A stretch of DNA of 64,000 nucleotides. It comes from Actinacidiphila bryophytorum (lineage in GTDB: Bacteria > Actinomycetota > Actinomycetes > Streptomycetales > Streptomycetaceae). The position numbers and the translations under genes are program-made. The stretch lies in contig NZ_JAFFIX010000016.1 in NCBI RefSeq assembly GCF_016916835.1, positions 104,311 through 168,310 of the forward strand, given 5' to 3'. A model generated the notes under the pieces. It was not told the DNA's origin and searched no databases. It saw nothing but the letters and a program-made list of their open reading frames with translations. Below are positions 8,116 to 16,048 of the stretch, piece by piece. The first letter of the stretch is position 1. The number at the start of each line of letters is the position of its first letter.

Positions 8116-10059
8116 ATGCGTGCAGGCGACCGTGTCGGACCCGACCCCGCGCTGGTGGCCGCCGCGCGCGCCGGCGATCAGCGGGCGCTCGACCGGCTGG
8201 TCGGGCAGTGCCTGCCGCTGGTCTACAACATCGTGGGCCGGGCGCTCGACGGGCACGACGACGTGGACGACGTGGTGCAGGAGACCCTGCTGCGGGTGGT
8301 GCGGGGCCTGGCCGACCTCCGCGACCCGGCGGCCTTCAGGTCCTGGCTGGTGGCCATCGCCGTACGCCAGGTCCGCGACCGCGAGCAGGCCCGCAGGGCG
8401 TCCTGGCACCACCAGACCGCACTGGACGCCGCCGAGCTGATACCCGACCCCGCCTCCGACTTCGCCGCCGTGACCATCCTGCGGCTCGGCCTGACCGACC
8501 AGCGCCGCGACATCGCCGAGGCCACCCGCTGGCTGGACGGCGACGACCGCACGCTGCTGGCGCTGTGGTGGCTGGAGGAGACCGGCGACCTCGGCCGCTC
8601 GGAACTGGCCGACGCGCTCGGCCTGACCCGGCAGCACGCGGCGGTCAAGGTGCAGCGGATGAAGGAGCAGCTGGAGACCTCCCGCACCGTCGTGCGCGCC
8701 CTCGGCGGCGGCGCCGACTGCGCCGGGCTGCGGCACCTGACCGGCGGCTGGGACGGGGTGCCGAGCCCGCTGTGGCGCAAACGCTTCGCCCGGCACATCC
8801 GCGGCTGCGCCGACTGCACCCGGCGCGGCGGTGCGCTGCTGCCGATGGAGCGGCTGCTCAGCGGGCTGCCGCTGCTGCCCGTCCCGGTCGGCCTCGGCGG
8901 CCCCTTCGCCGCGCACTCCCCCGCCGCCGCTGCCGCCGGCAGCGGCCCCGTACCCCCCACCCCAGGTCCGCGCACCGCTCCGCACCCGCACCCCCCACGG
9001 CGGAGCGGTGCGCGGCACGGCGGCCGGGCACGGCCCCGGCTGCTGCACGGCCCCGCCGGGGTGACCGGCGCCGCCGCCGGCACCGTCGCCGCGGTCGCGG
9101 CGGGCGCGCTGCTCGCGGTGCACCTGACGGCGGGCCAGGACGGCGCGCCCGCGGCCGGTGCCGCCGCCCCCCGGCCCGCGGCCACCATCGCCGCGAGCGC
9201 CACCACGACGCCGCCGCCCACCACCGCCTCGCGGAGCCCGACGACTCCCACCCCCACGGTGAAGAAGACCACGAAGCCGCCCGCCACCCGCGCCCCCGCC
9301 GAGGCCGCCGCACCGCCGGCGCCGCCGGCCACGTCGGCGCGCAAGGGCGTCGGGGTGTGGACCTTCAACGGGGTGAACTCAGCGCTCGACAAGTCCGGGG
9401 CGGCTTGGTATTACACCTGGTCCACCACCCACAGCGGGGTCAGCGGCCCCGGCTTCGTCCCGATGGTCTGGGGCGGTGCGAGCGCGGGCGCCGACGCACT
9501 GGCGCAGGCCGAGAAGGCAGGCCCCTACCTGCTGGGCTTCAACGAGCCCGACATGTCGGCGCAGAGCAACATGACGGTGGACCAGGCACTCGCGCTGTGG
9601 CCGAAGCTGGAGGCCGCGGGCAAGGTGCTGGGCAGCCCGGCCGTCGCCTACGGCGGTGACACCGCGGGCGGCTGGCTCGACCGCTTCATGTCCGGCGCGA
9701 AGGCCAAGGGCTACCGCGTCGACTTCATCGCACTGCACTGGTACGGCGGCGACTTCAGCACCCCGAACGCGGTCGCACAGCTCAGGTCCTACCTCCAGGC
9801 GGTGTACGACCGCTACCACAAGCCGATCTGGCTCACCGAGTTCGCGCTGATCGACTTCTCCGACGGCACCCGGTTCCCCACCGACCAGCAGCAGGCCGCC
9901 TTCGTCACAGCGGCGGCGAAGATGCTCGACGGGCTGCCGTACCTGCAGCGCTACGCCTGGTTCGGGCTCGGCGCCGACGACAGCAAGCCCAGCAGCGGCC
10001 TCTTCCACAGCGGCGCCGTCGAGACGCCCGCGGGGCGGGCCTTCGAGGCGGCCCGCTGA
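8116..10059 (+). CDS. ECF-type sigma factor fused to zinc motif, transmembrane helix and extracellular GH128-type domain
   Basis: The 647-residue protein is a multi-domain fusion. Residues about 10-92 are sigma region 2 (ALVAAARAGDQRALDRLV, DDVVQETLLRVVR, FRSWLVAIA). Residues about 150-195 are region 4 (LADALGLTRQHAAVKVQRMK). About 227-234 is HIRGCADC, the HxxxCxxC pattern of zinc-binding anti-sigma domains. A hydrophobic segment near 316-340 is a likely membrane span. A Pro/Thr linker leads to about 411-647, an Asl1/GH128-like TIM barrel with GFNEPDMS (Glu about 477), ALHWYGGDF and WLTEFALIDF (Glu about 575). ATG 8116 follows GGAGAGTGGAGC. The topology implies a sigma factor tethered to a wall-facing glycan-binding or glycan-cleaving domain and held by its own anti-sigma-like segment. 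How it is released is unknown. The next gene converges with one base between the stops. Confidence 0.85.
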   Translation: MRAGDRVGPDPALVAAARAGDQRALDRLVGQCLPLVYNIVGRALDGHDDVDDVVQETLLRVVRGLADLRDPAAFRSWLVAIAVRQVRDREQARRASWHHQTALDAAELIPDPASDFAAVTILRLGLTDQRRDIAEATRWLDGDDRTLLALWWLEETGDLGRSELADALGLTRQHAAVKVQRMKEQLETSRTVVRALGGGADCAGLRHLTGGWDGVPSPLWRKRFARHIRGCADCTRRGGALLPMERLLSGLPLLPVPVGLGGPFAAHSPAAAAAGSGPVPPTPGPRTAPHPHPPRRSGARHGGRARPRLLHGPAGVTGAAAGTVAAVAAGALLAVHLTAGQDGAPAAGAAAPRPAATIAASATTTPPPTTASRSPTTPTPTVKKTTKPPATRAPAEAAAPPAPPATSARKGVGVWTFNGVNSALDKSGAAWYYTWSTTHSGVSGPGFVPMVWGGASAGADALAQAEKAGPYLLGFNEPDMSAQSNMTVDQALALWPKLEAAGKVLGSPAVAYGGDTAGGWLDRFMSGAKAKGYRVDFIALHWYGGDFSTPNAVAQLRSYLQAVYDRYHKPIWLTEFALIDFSDGTRFPTDQQQAAFVTAAAKMLDGLPYLQRYAWFGLGADDSKPSSGLFHSGAVETPAGRAFEAAR

Positions 10060-10060
10060 C

Positions 10061-11158
10061 TCAGCCCGCGGTGAACGCCACCTCGTGCGCCACGCCCGGG
10101 TCCGCGGCGGCCAGCAGCCGCAGGCCGTCCCGGGTCAGGGCCTCCCGGTCGGCCGCGGACAGCGGGACGAAGGGCGTGACGGCGACGGCCGCCGCGCCCT
10201 TGGCCCGGTCGAAGCGCCATGTGCCGGCGACGAAGCCGTCGACGAGGATCGTGCCGCGCACGATGCCGTTGACGGTCATCACCCGGGAGCGGTAGGCCTC
10301 GGGGACGACACGGGTACGGTCCGCGTGCGACAGCACGAGGTTGTCGAAGTCCGCGACGAAACGGGCCGCCACCGGCAGGTCGGGGTCGGCCAGGTGCGCA
10401 CCCGGCAGGTCGTACAGCGTGCGGCCGTCCGCCGCCTGATACGTCAGCAGGTCCATGCCGGCGAAGACCTCCTTCAGCCCCGTCATGCTGCTCCACTTCT
10501 GCATGTCCGCCGGGCCCGCCGGGCCGAAGGCGGCCAGATAGCGGCGGACCAGGTCCTGCGGGTCCGGCGCGGTCAGCGGTGCCCCCAGCCAGTCCTCCAG
10601 CAGGCCGTACACCGGCTGCCCGCTCACCCCCCACACCCCGCGCGGCGGCAGCTGGGCCAGCGGCACCCAGGAGCGCAGCGCGTTGACCAGCGAGGCCGGG
10701 TCGGCCTCGGGAAAGCGGTCGGCGAAGGCGGTCCGCAGCTGCGCGGGCGTACGCGGCTGCTCGCGCAGCAGCCCGCACGCGTAATCCACCACCGCGCCGC
10801 GCTCCGCGGGCGCCGCGCCCGCGGCCCACTGCGAGCCGCGGAAGGTCCGCTCCAGCATCGGCCCGAGCCAGTGCCGCAGCCGCAGCGCGTCGGCCGCGGT
10901 CACCAGGTGCACGGTGCCGCGCATCAGCACCAGCCGCACCAGCTGCCGGCCGGTCAGCAGCTCCCCCACCTCGGCGAAGTCGAAGCCGGGCAGCCGCGAC
11001 CACAGGCCCGGGTAGGGGGAGGCGGGAGTCTGCGACTGCAGGCCCATAAGGTGCTCGACTGCATCCGCTACGCCCGTTTCTGCGTGTTCCAGGAGGAGCT
11101 GCCGTTCCAGCAGGGTGCGGTTGAGGGTGCGGTCGCTCAGCGGCGGGGTGGTGGCCAT
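10061..11158 (-). CDS. winged-helix DNA-binding protein (AlkZ-like/HTH_42)
   Basis: This 365-residue protein starts MATTPPLSDRTLNRTLLERQ and contains VEHLMGLQSQTPASPYPGLWSRL, LMRGTVHLV, YLAAFGPAGPADMQKW and a C-terminal VDGFVAGTWRF segment. These are hallmarks of the HTH_42 (winged helix DNA-binding domain) family that includes the DNA glycosylase AlkZ. The QxQ-type segment (LQSQ) that AlkZ uses in crosslink unhooking is present. Many members are uncharacterised, so a repair role is family inference. The frame stays open for 1.7 kb upstream on this strand, but that is antisense to the next gene and has no family resemblance. Confidence 0.82.
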   Translation of the reverse strand: MATTPPLSDRTLNRTLLERQLLLEHAETGVADAVEHLMGLQSQTPASPYPGLWSRLPGFDFAEVGELLTGRQLVRLVLMRGTVHLVTAADALRLRHWLGPMLERTFRGSQWAAGAAPAERGAVVDYACGLLREQPRTPAQLRTAFADRFPEADPASLVNALRSWVPLAQLPPRGVWGVSGQPVYGLLEDWLGAPLTAPDPQDLVRRYLAAFGPAGPADMQKWSSMTGLKEVFAGMDLLTYQAADGRTLYDLPGAHLADPDLPVAARFVADFDNLVLSHADRTRVVPEAYRSRVMTVNGIVRGTILVDGFVAGTWRFDRAKGAAAVAVTPFVPLSAADREALTRDGLRLLAAADPGVAHEVAFTAG

Positions 11159-11221
11159 GGCTCCTACGGTAGGGGCCGATGCGGACGGTTCCGGTCCGCA
11201 ACGACCGGTGAGGGGGACGCG

Positions 11222-12880
11222 ATGGGCTGGTGGCGGCGGTTGCTCCGGCGCGGCGGTCGGGGGCCGGCCAGGACCGGTCCCGCACCCACCCCGCTGGAGG
11301 ACGCCGGGCGCCGTGACGCGCGGGCTCACCGTGGCCGGCTCACCGACGGCACCGACCCCGAGGCGGTCCGCGCACCGCACAGCAGCGCGGTGGTCGCCGC
11401 ACTCCCGGCAGCGGAACGGCGCAGACTCGCCCTGGAGTTGCAGGGCAGGCGGCGCCGGCTGGCCTGCACCGACGACGACTGGTGGGCCGCCAAGGCCCTC
11501 GCCTCCACGCACTGCGGCTGGTCGCCGCCCGAGGTCGCGGAACTCCTGCGGCTCGCCGTCACAGAACCCTCCGGCCGCACCGCCACGTCCTGGGGCCGCG
11601 GCGCGGAAAGAGCACTGCAGCTGCCGCTCGCCGCCCTCGCGCAACTGCCCGCCGACGCACGCGGCCCGCTCCTCGACCCCGTACGCACCGCCCTCACCCT
11701 CACCGCCGCCCACCACGGCACCGGCATGGCACACCCCGGCAGGGAACGCGCCACCATCCGGCTGCGCGCGGTCCTCGGCGCCCACCCCGACCTCACCACC
11801 CTGCTGCCGCCAGGCGACCCCTACGCCACCGCGGCCCGCTGCGGACTCGGCCCGCGCCTGTACGACCCCGGCGTCGTCGAACTCCTGCGGCTGTGCAGGC
11901 AGCCGCTCGACGTACGCCCCGGCTACCGCTGGCTCGGCACCGTACGCGAACACCTGGAGCAGTCGAAGACCGCGGCCCGCGCGCTGCCCGCGCTCCTCGC
12001 CGCGGCCCGCCCGCGGCCCGACGACTGCCCGGACCACCGCGCGCACCTCGGCACCCCGAACGAGGCGTCCGTACGGCTGCTGGGCGCGCTCGCCTGGGCG
12101 GCCTGCCTGTCCGGGCGCCACAAGGCCCTGGTCGAACTCGGCGCCGCCCTGCGGCACCACGGCGACGCCGACGGCATGTCCCACTTCCTGCGTTCGGGCC
12201 TGGCCGCACTCGGCGCGCTCGGCGGCGAGCCCGGAACCGGCGAGCACCGCCGGGTGATCAGCGGGCACCCCGCGCAGACCGAACGGCTCGCCGCGGAACA
12301 GCTCGACGCGGTGCGCGGCTTCCCCGCGGGCTGGGACAGCACGGCGCTGCGCCACCCGGTGGGCACCCACACCGCCGTCTTCACCGTCCACCCCGACGGC
12401 AAGGTCACCCTCGGCTTCCGCACCCCCAACGGGCGGCTCCGCCACGACGTCCCCGCACAGGTACGGCGCCTCCACCCCGTCCAGTACGCGGCGCTGCGCG
12501 CCCAGCTCGGCCACCTGCGCCGGCAGGTCACCACCCACGTCGGCGCCCTCTCCGAGCGCCTCCACGCCGACCCCGGCATCCCCGCGGCCCGATGGGCCGC
12601 CGACTACCTCGACGTCCCCGCGCTCGAACGCCTCACCCGCGCGCTCGTCTGGCAGGCCGACCTGCCGCGAGGCCCCGTCACCGGCCTCCCCGCCAAGCGC
12701 CGCCGCGGCACGGTGTGGGTCCTGCGCGATCTTCACGGCGCCCACCACGAACTGGCCGACACGACCCGTATGTCCCTGTGGGACCCGCGCCACGCCGATG
12801 CCACCGAGGTGGCGTCCTGGCGCGCCGAACTCACCCGCCGCCACCTCACCCAACCCGTCCCCCAACTCCCCACCCACTAG
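11222..12880 (+). CDS. DUF4132-related protein, apparently lacking its C-terminal part
   Basis: This 552-residue protein starts at ATG 11222 after CGGTGAGGGGGACG. Its middle holds Ala/Leu-rich helical repeats. Toward the end it reads FPAGWDSTALRHPVGTHT, YLDVPALERLTRALVW and LWDPRHADATEVASWRAELTRR. That segment resembles the opening of the DUF4132 domain, which in full-length proteins continues with a QPFKQ-like motif and a further 150 or more residues. Here it stops at LTQPVPQLPTH, right where a dispersed-repeat block begins. No remaining domain is visible in other frames downstream. Some DUF4132 proteins accompany MolR/WGR-type proteins, but none is present here. Function is unknown. Confidence 0.65.
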   Translation: MGWWRRLLRRGGRGPARTGPAPTPLEDAGRRDARAHRGRLTDGTDPEAVRAPHSSAVVAALPAAERRRLALELQGRRRRLACTDDDWWAAKALASTHCGWSPPEVAELLRLAVTEPSGRTATSWGRGAERALQLPLAALAQLPADARGPLLDPVRTALTLTAAHHGTGMAHPGRERATIRLRAVLGAHPDLTTLLPPGDPYATAARCGLGPRLYDPGVVELLRLCRQPLDVRPGYRWLGTVREHLEQSKTAARALPALLAAARPRPDDCPDHRAHLGTPNEASVRLLGALAWAACLSGRHKALVELGAALRHHGDADGMSHFLRSGLAALGALGGEPGTGEHRRVISGHPAQTERLAAEQLDAVRGFPAGWDSTALRHPVGTHTAVFTVHPDGKVTLGFRTPNGRLRHDVPAQVRRLHPVQYAALRAQLGHLRRQVTTHVGALSERLHADPGIPAARWAADYLDVPALERLTRALVWQADLPRGPVTGLPAKRRRGTVWVLRDLHGAHHELADTTRMSLWDPRHADATEVASWRAELTRRHLTQPVPQLPTH

Positions 12881-13300
12881 CCCCACCCCGTACGGTCGCC
12901 TTTCCCCGGCAGGGGGTGCGCGCGCCGTTCCCCGCGCCCCCGGGTGATTGCCACTTGCTGTGAGCTTGCACCTTTCGGTGGGTGGGTGATCGGGCGCGCA
13001 GTTCCCCGCGCCCCTGAAAAACGCTCACCCTCCTGCGCAGAGGGCGCCGCCTGAAAGCGCCGGCCCTGCGCGAAGGGGGCACCCCTCAGGGGGCGCGGGG
13101 AACTGCGCGCCGAGCCCGAACGGGCGGAAAGAAAGCAACACCACAGCAAGTGGCACCCACCCAGGGGCGCGGGGAACTGCGCGCCCAGCCCCTGCCGGGG
13201 GATAGAGGCAACGCCGCAGCAAGGGGCAATCACCTGGGCACCGCCGCCCGGGAGAAAGCGAACCGCCCACCGCAAGGGGCACGGGTCCCGGCCCGGGGGG
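12881..13300. repeat. intergenic block with four copies of the dispersed repeat
   Basis: No gene is supported in these 420 bases. Forward copies of the repeat are at 12921-12940 (degenerate, CGCGCCGTTC at its start) and 12995-13014. Reverse copies are at 13090-13109 and 13164-13183. Companion phrases such as CCACTTGCTGTG, ACCGCAAGGGGCA and ACGCTCACCCTC also recur. The copies point toward each other, so RNA from the block could fold extensively. Confidence 0.8.
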
Positions 13301-14422
13301 CTAGTGGTGGATGGGGGTGTGGGCGCCCTTCAAGGGGGCGCCGGTGGCCCCGTGGCGGCACGCCACGATCTCGGCCGCGATCGAGATCGCCGTCTCCTCC
13401 GGCGTCCGCGCCCCCAGATCGAGCCCGATGGGCGAGCGCAGGCGGGCGAGTTCGCCTTCGTGCAGGCCCGCGTCACGGAGCCGGCCGAGCCGGTCGAGAT
13501 GGGTGCGGCGCGAACCCATCGCGCCGACGTACGCGACGGGCATGCGCAGCGCCAGTTCGAGCAGCGGGATGTCGAACTTGGCGTCGTGGGTGAGCACACA
13601 CACGACCGTCCTGGCGTCGACCCGCCCGGCTTCCGCTTCCGCGGCCAGGTAGCGGTGCGGCCAGTCGACGACGACCTCCTCGGCCTCGGGGAAGCGGCGG
13701 GGGGTGGCGAAGACGGGGCGGGCGTCGCAGATGGCGACCCGGTAGCCGAGGAAGGCGCCGGCCCGTACGAGGGCCGCGGCGAAGTCGATGGCGCCGAAGA
13801 CGAGCATGCGCGGCGGCGGCACGCTGGATTCGACCAGCAGGGTCAGCGGTTCGCCGCAGCGGCTGCCGTCCGCGCCCATCTCGACGGGCCCGGTGCGCCC
13901 CGCGGCGAGCAGTGCGCGGGCTTCTGCGGCGGCGGTGGCGTCCCGCACGGGGTCGCCGAGCGTGCCGTCGTACCCGCCGTCGGGGCGTACGAGCAGGGCA
14001 CGGCCGAGGAGTTCCGCGGGACCCGCGGTGATGCGGGCGAGGGCCGCTGCCTGGCGGGTGGCGGCGGCGGCGATCGCGGCGGCGGTCTCGGGGCGGGCGG
14101 CGGGGTCGATCCGCTGGACGAGGACGTCGATGTCGCCGCCGCAGGTGAGGCCGACGGCGAAGGCGTCCTCGTCGGAGTAGCCGAAGTGGTGGAGCAGGGG
14201 CGCGGCCTGCTCGCCTGCGGCCAGGACGTCCTGGCAGGCCTCGTAGACCGCGCCCTCGACGCACCCGCCGGACACGCTGCCGACAGCGGCGCCGTCGGCG
14301 TCGACGGCCAGGGCCGCGCCGGGGCGGCGGGGGGCGCTGCCGCCGGTCGCGACGACGGTCGCGACGGCGAAGGGCCGGCCCAGCGCGCACCAGCGGTGCA
14401 GGTCGTCGGCGATGTCCAGCAT
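13301..14422 (-). CDS. XdhC/CoxI-family molybdoenzyme maturation factor
   Basis: The 373-residue protein has the XdhC N-terminal domain (about 1-100) with VATVVATGGSAPRRPGAAL, GSVSGGCVEGAVYEA and GLTCGGDIDV. It is followed by the Rossmann-like XdhC_C domain (about 195-345) with MLVFGAIDFAAALVRAG, VVCVLTHDAKFDIPLL, YVGAMGSRR and IGLDLGARTPEETAISIAAE. XdhC proteins bind molybdenum cofactor and help insert its sulfurated form into xanthine dehydrogenase. The gene lies last in a same-strand run with an NCS2 permease and the three xanthine dehydrogenase subunits, which fits that role. Confidence 0.88.
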   Translation of the reverse strand: MLDIADDLHRWCALGRPFAVATVVATGGSAPRRPGAALAVDADGAAVGSVSGGCVEGAVYEACQDVLAAGEQAAPLLHHFGYSDEDAFAVGLTCGGDIDVLVQRIDPAARPETAAAIAAAATRQAAALARITAGPAELLGRALLVRPDGGYDGTLGDPVRDATAAAEARALLAAGRTGPVEMGADGSRCGEPLTLLVESSVPPPRMLVFGAIDFAAALVRAGAFLGYRVAICDARPVFATPRRFPEAEEVVVDWPHRYLAAEAEAGRVDARTVVCVLTHDAKFDIPLLELALRMPVAYVGAMGSRRTHLDRLGRLRDAGLHEGELARLRSPIGLDLGARTPEETAISIAAEIVACRHGATGAPLKGAHTPIHH

Positions 14423-14456
14423 GGTGTTCAGCTCCTCGGTTCTCCGGCTGCGGCGG

Positions 14457-15923
14457 TCACTTGACGCCGAGCCAGCCTTCGATGGGGTGCAGCGCGAAGT
14501 AGACGGTGAAGACTGCGGTGAGGACCCACATGAAGGCGCCGGGTTCGCGCCACCTGCCCTGGGCCGCCCTGATGGCGGTGTAGGACACGACTCCCGCGCC
14601 GACGCCTGCGGTGATGGAGTAGGTGAAGGGCATGAGGGCGACGGTCATGAAGACCGGTACGGTCACGGCGCGGTCGGACCAGTCGACGTGCCGGGCGTTG
14701 CCCATCATCATCGCGCCGATGACGACGAGGGCCGCGGCGGCGACCTGTCCCGGGACGATCTGCGCGAGCGGGGTGAAGAACAGCCCGAGGGCGAAGAGCA
14801 GCCCGGTGACGACGGAGGACAGGCCGGTCCTTGCTCCTTCGCCGACGCCGGTGGCGGACTCGATGAAGACGGTCTGCCCCGAGGCCCCGGCGACTCCGCC
14901 GATGGCGCCGCCGGCCCCGTCGATGAAGAGCGCCTTGGACAGGCCCGGCATGCGTCCGCGTTCGTCGGCGAGCCCGGCTTCGGTGCCGACGCCGATGATG
15001 GTGGCCATGGCGTCGAAGAAGCCGGCGAGCACGAGGGTGAAGACGATCACGCCGACGGTCATGCCGCCGATGGAGCCCCAGCCGCCGAACTCGACGTGCC
15101 CGAAGAGCCCGAAGTCGGGTGCGGAGACGGCGCTGCCCTTGAGTTCTGGTGCGCTGCCGCCCCACACGGACGGGCTGAGGTTGCCGACGGCGTTGACGAC
15201 GACGGCGAGCACCGTGCCGGTGACGATGCCGATGAGGATTGCGCCGGGGACGTTCCTGGCCTGCAGCATGAAGATCAGCAGCAGCGTGACGCAGAACAGC
15301 AGGACGGGCCAGCCGGCCAGCTGCCCGCCCGCGCCGAGGGTGACCGGCGCGCTGCCGTGCGGGTCACCCTTGCCGACGAAGCCGGCGTTGACCAGGCCGA
15401 TCATCGCGATGAAGAGCCCGATGCCGATGGTGATGCCGTGTTTGAGCGCGAGCGGTATCGCGTTCATGACGATCTCGCGCAGCCCGGTGACGACCAGCAG
15501 CACGATGACCGCGCCGTAGATCACACACATGCCCATGGCCTGCGGCCAGGTCATGTTGGGCGCGACCTGCGTGGAGATGACGCCTGCGACGCTGAGTCCG
15601 GCGGCGAGGGCGAGCGGCACCTTGCCGAAGAAGCCCATCAGCAGGGTGGAGACGGCGGCGGCCAGCGCGGTCGCGGTGATCAGTGCCGCGTGGCCGAGTT
15701 TGTGGCCGCTTGCGTCCGGGCCGGACAGCAGCAGCGGGTTGAGGAGCAGGATGTAGCACATCGCCATGAAGGTCGTGACGCCGCCGCGGACCTCGCGGGG
15801 GATCGACGAGCCTCTTTCCGAGATGTGGAAGTACCGGTCGAGCCATGCTCTGCCGGCCGGGACCCGCGAGCCGGTGCCCGCGTCCTCGGCCGCGGTGCGC
15901 GGCTCCACTGGTGTCTGGGTCAT
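14457..15923 (-). CDS. NCS2-family purine permease (AzgA-like)
   Basis: The 488-residue protein has about 12-14 transmembrane segments and AzgA-type signatures: REVRGGVTTFMAMCYILLLNP near the N-terminus, TLLMGFFGKVPLALAAGLS, and VFIESATGVGEGARTGL in the second half. AzgA-type NCS2 members import hypoxanthine, guanine or adenine by proton symport. ATG 15923 (MTQTPVEP) has GGGAG upstream; the longer TTG start at 15938 would include that site. The place between xanthine dehydrogenase and XdhC genes assigns it to purine salvage or catabolism. Confidence 0.87.
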   Translation of the reverse strand: MTQTPVEPRTAAEDAGTGSRVPAGRAWLDRYFHISERGSSIPREVRGGVTTFMAMCYILLLNPLLLSGPDASGHKLGHAALITATALAAAVSTLLMGFFGKVPLALAAGLSVAGVISTQVAPNMTWPQAMGMCVIYGAVIVLLVVTGLREIVMNAIPLALKHGITIGIGLFIAMIGLVNAGFVGKGDPHGSAPVTLGAGGQLAGWPVLLFCVTLLLIFMLQARNVPGAILIGIVTGTVLAVVVNAVGNLSPSVWGGSAPELKGSAVSAPDFGLFGHVEFGGWGSIGGMTVGVIVFTLVLAGFFDAMATIIGVGTEAGLADERGRMPGLSKALFIDGAGGAIGGVAGASGQTVFIESATGVGEGARTGLSSVVTGLLFALGLFFTPLAQIVPGQVAAAALVVIGAMMMGNARHVDWSDRAVTVPVFMTVALMPFTYSITAGVGAGVVSYTAIRAAQGRWREPGAFMWVLTAVFTVYFALHPIEGWLGVK

Positions 15924-16048
15924 GATGCCAACTCCCAAGGTTCACAGGGGCACCCGTCCGCGGGGTGCGGACGGGATTTGGGAACTGCGTGGCCTGCACG
16001 ACCCGGGGGACGGCCCGAGACGAACGGTTGCCTTGCGCTTGCGCGCGC

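Noticed and set aside
10061..12886. A very long minus-strand frame covering the DUF4132 gene
   Set aside because: Only the part below 11158 has family resemblance; the rest is an antisense shadow typical of high-GC DNA.
12881..13300. CRISPR-like array
   Set aside because: Repeats are in both orientations with irregular, partly repeated spacers and no cas genes.
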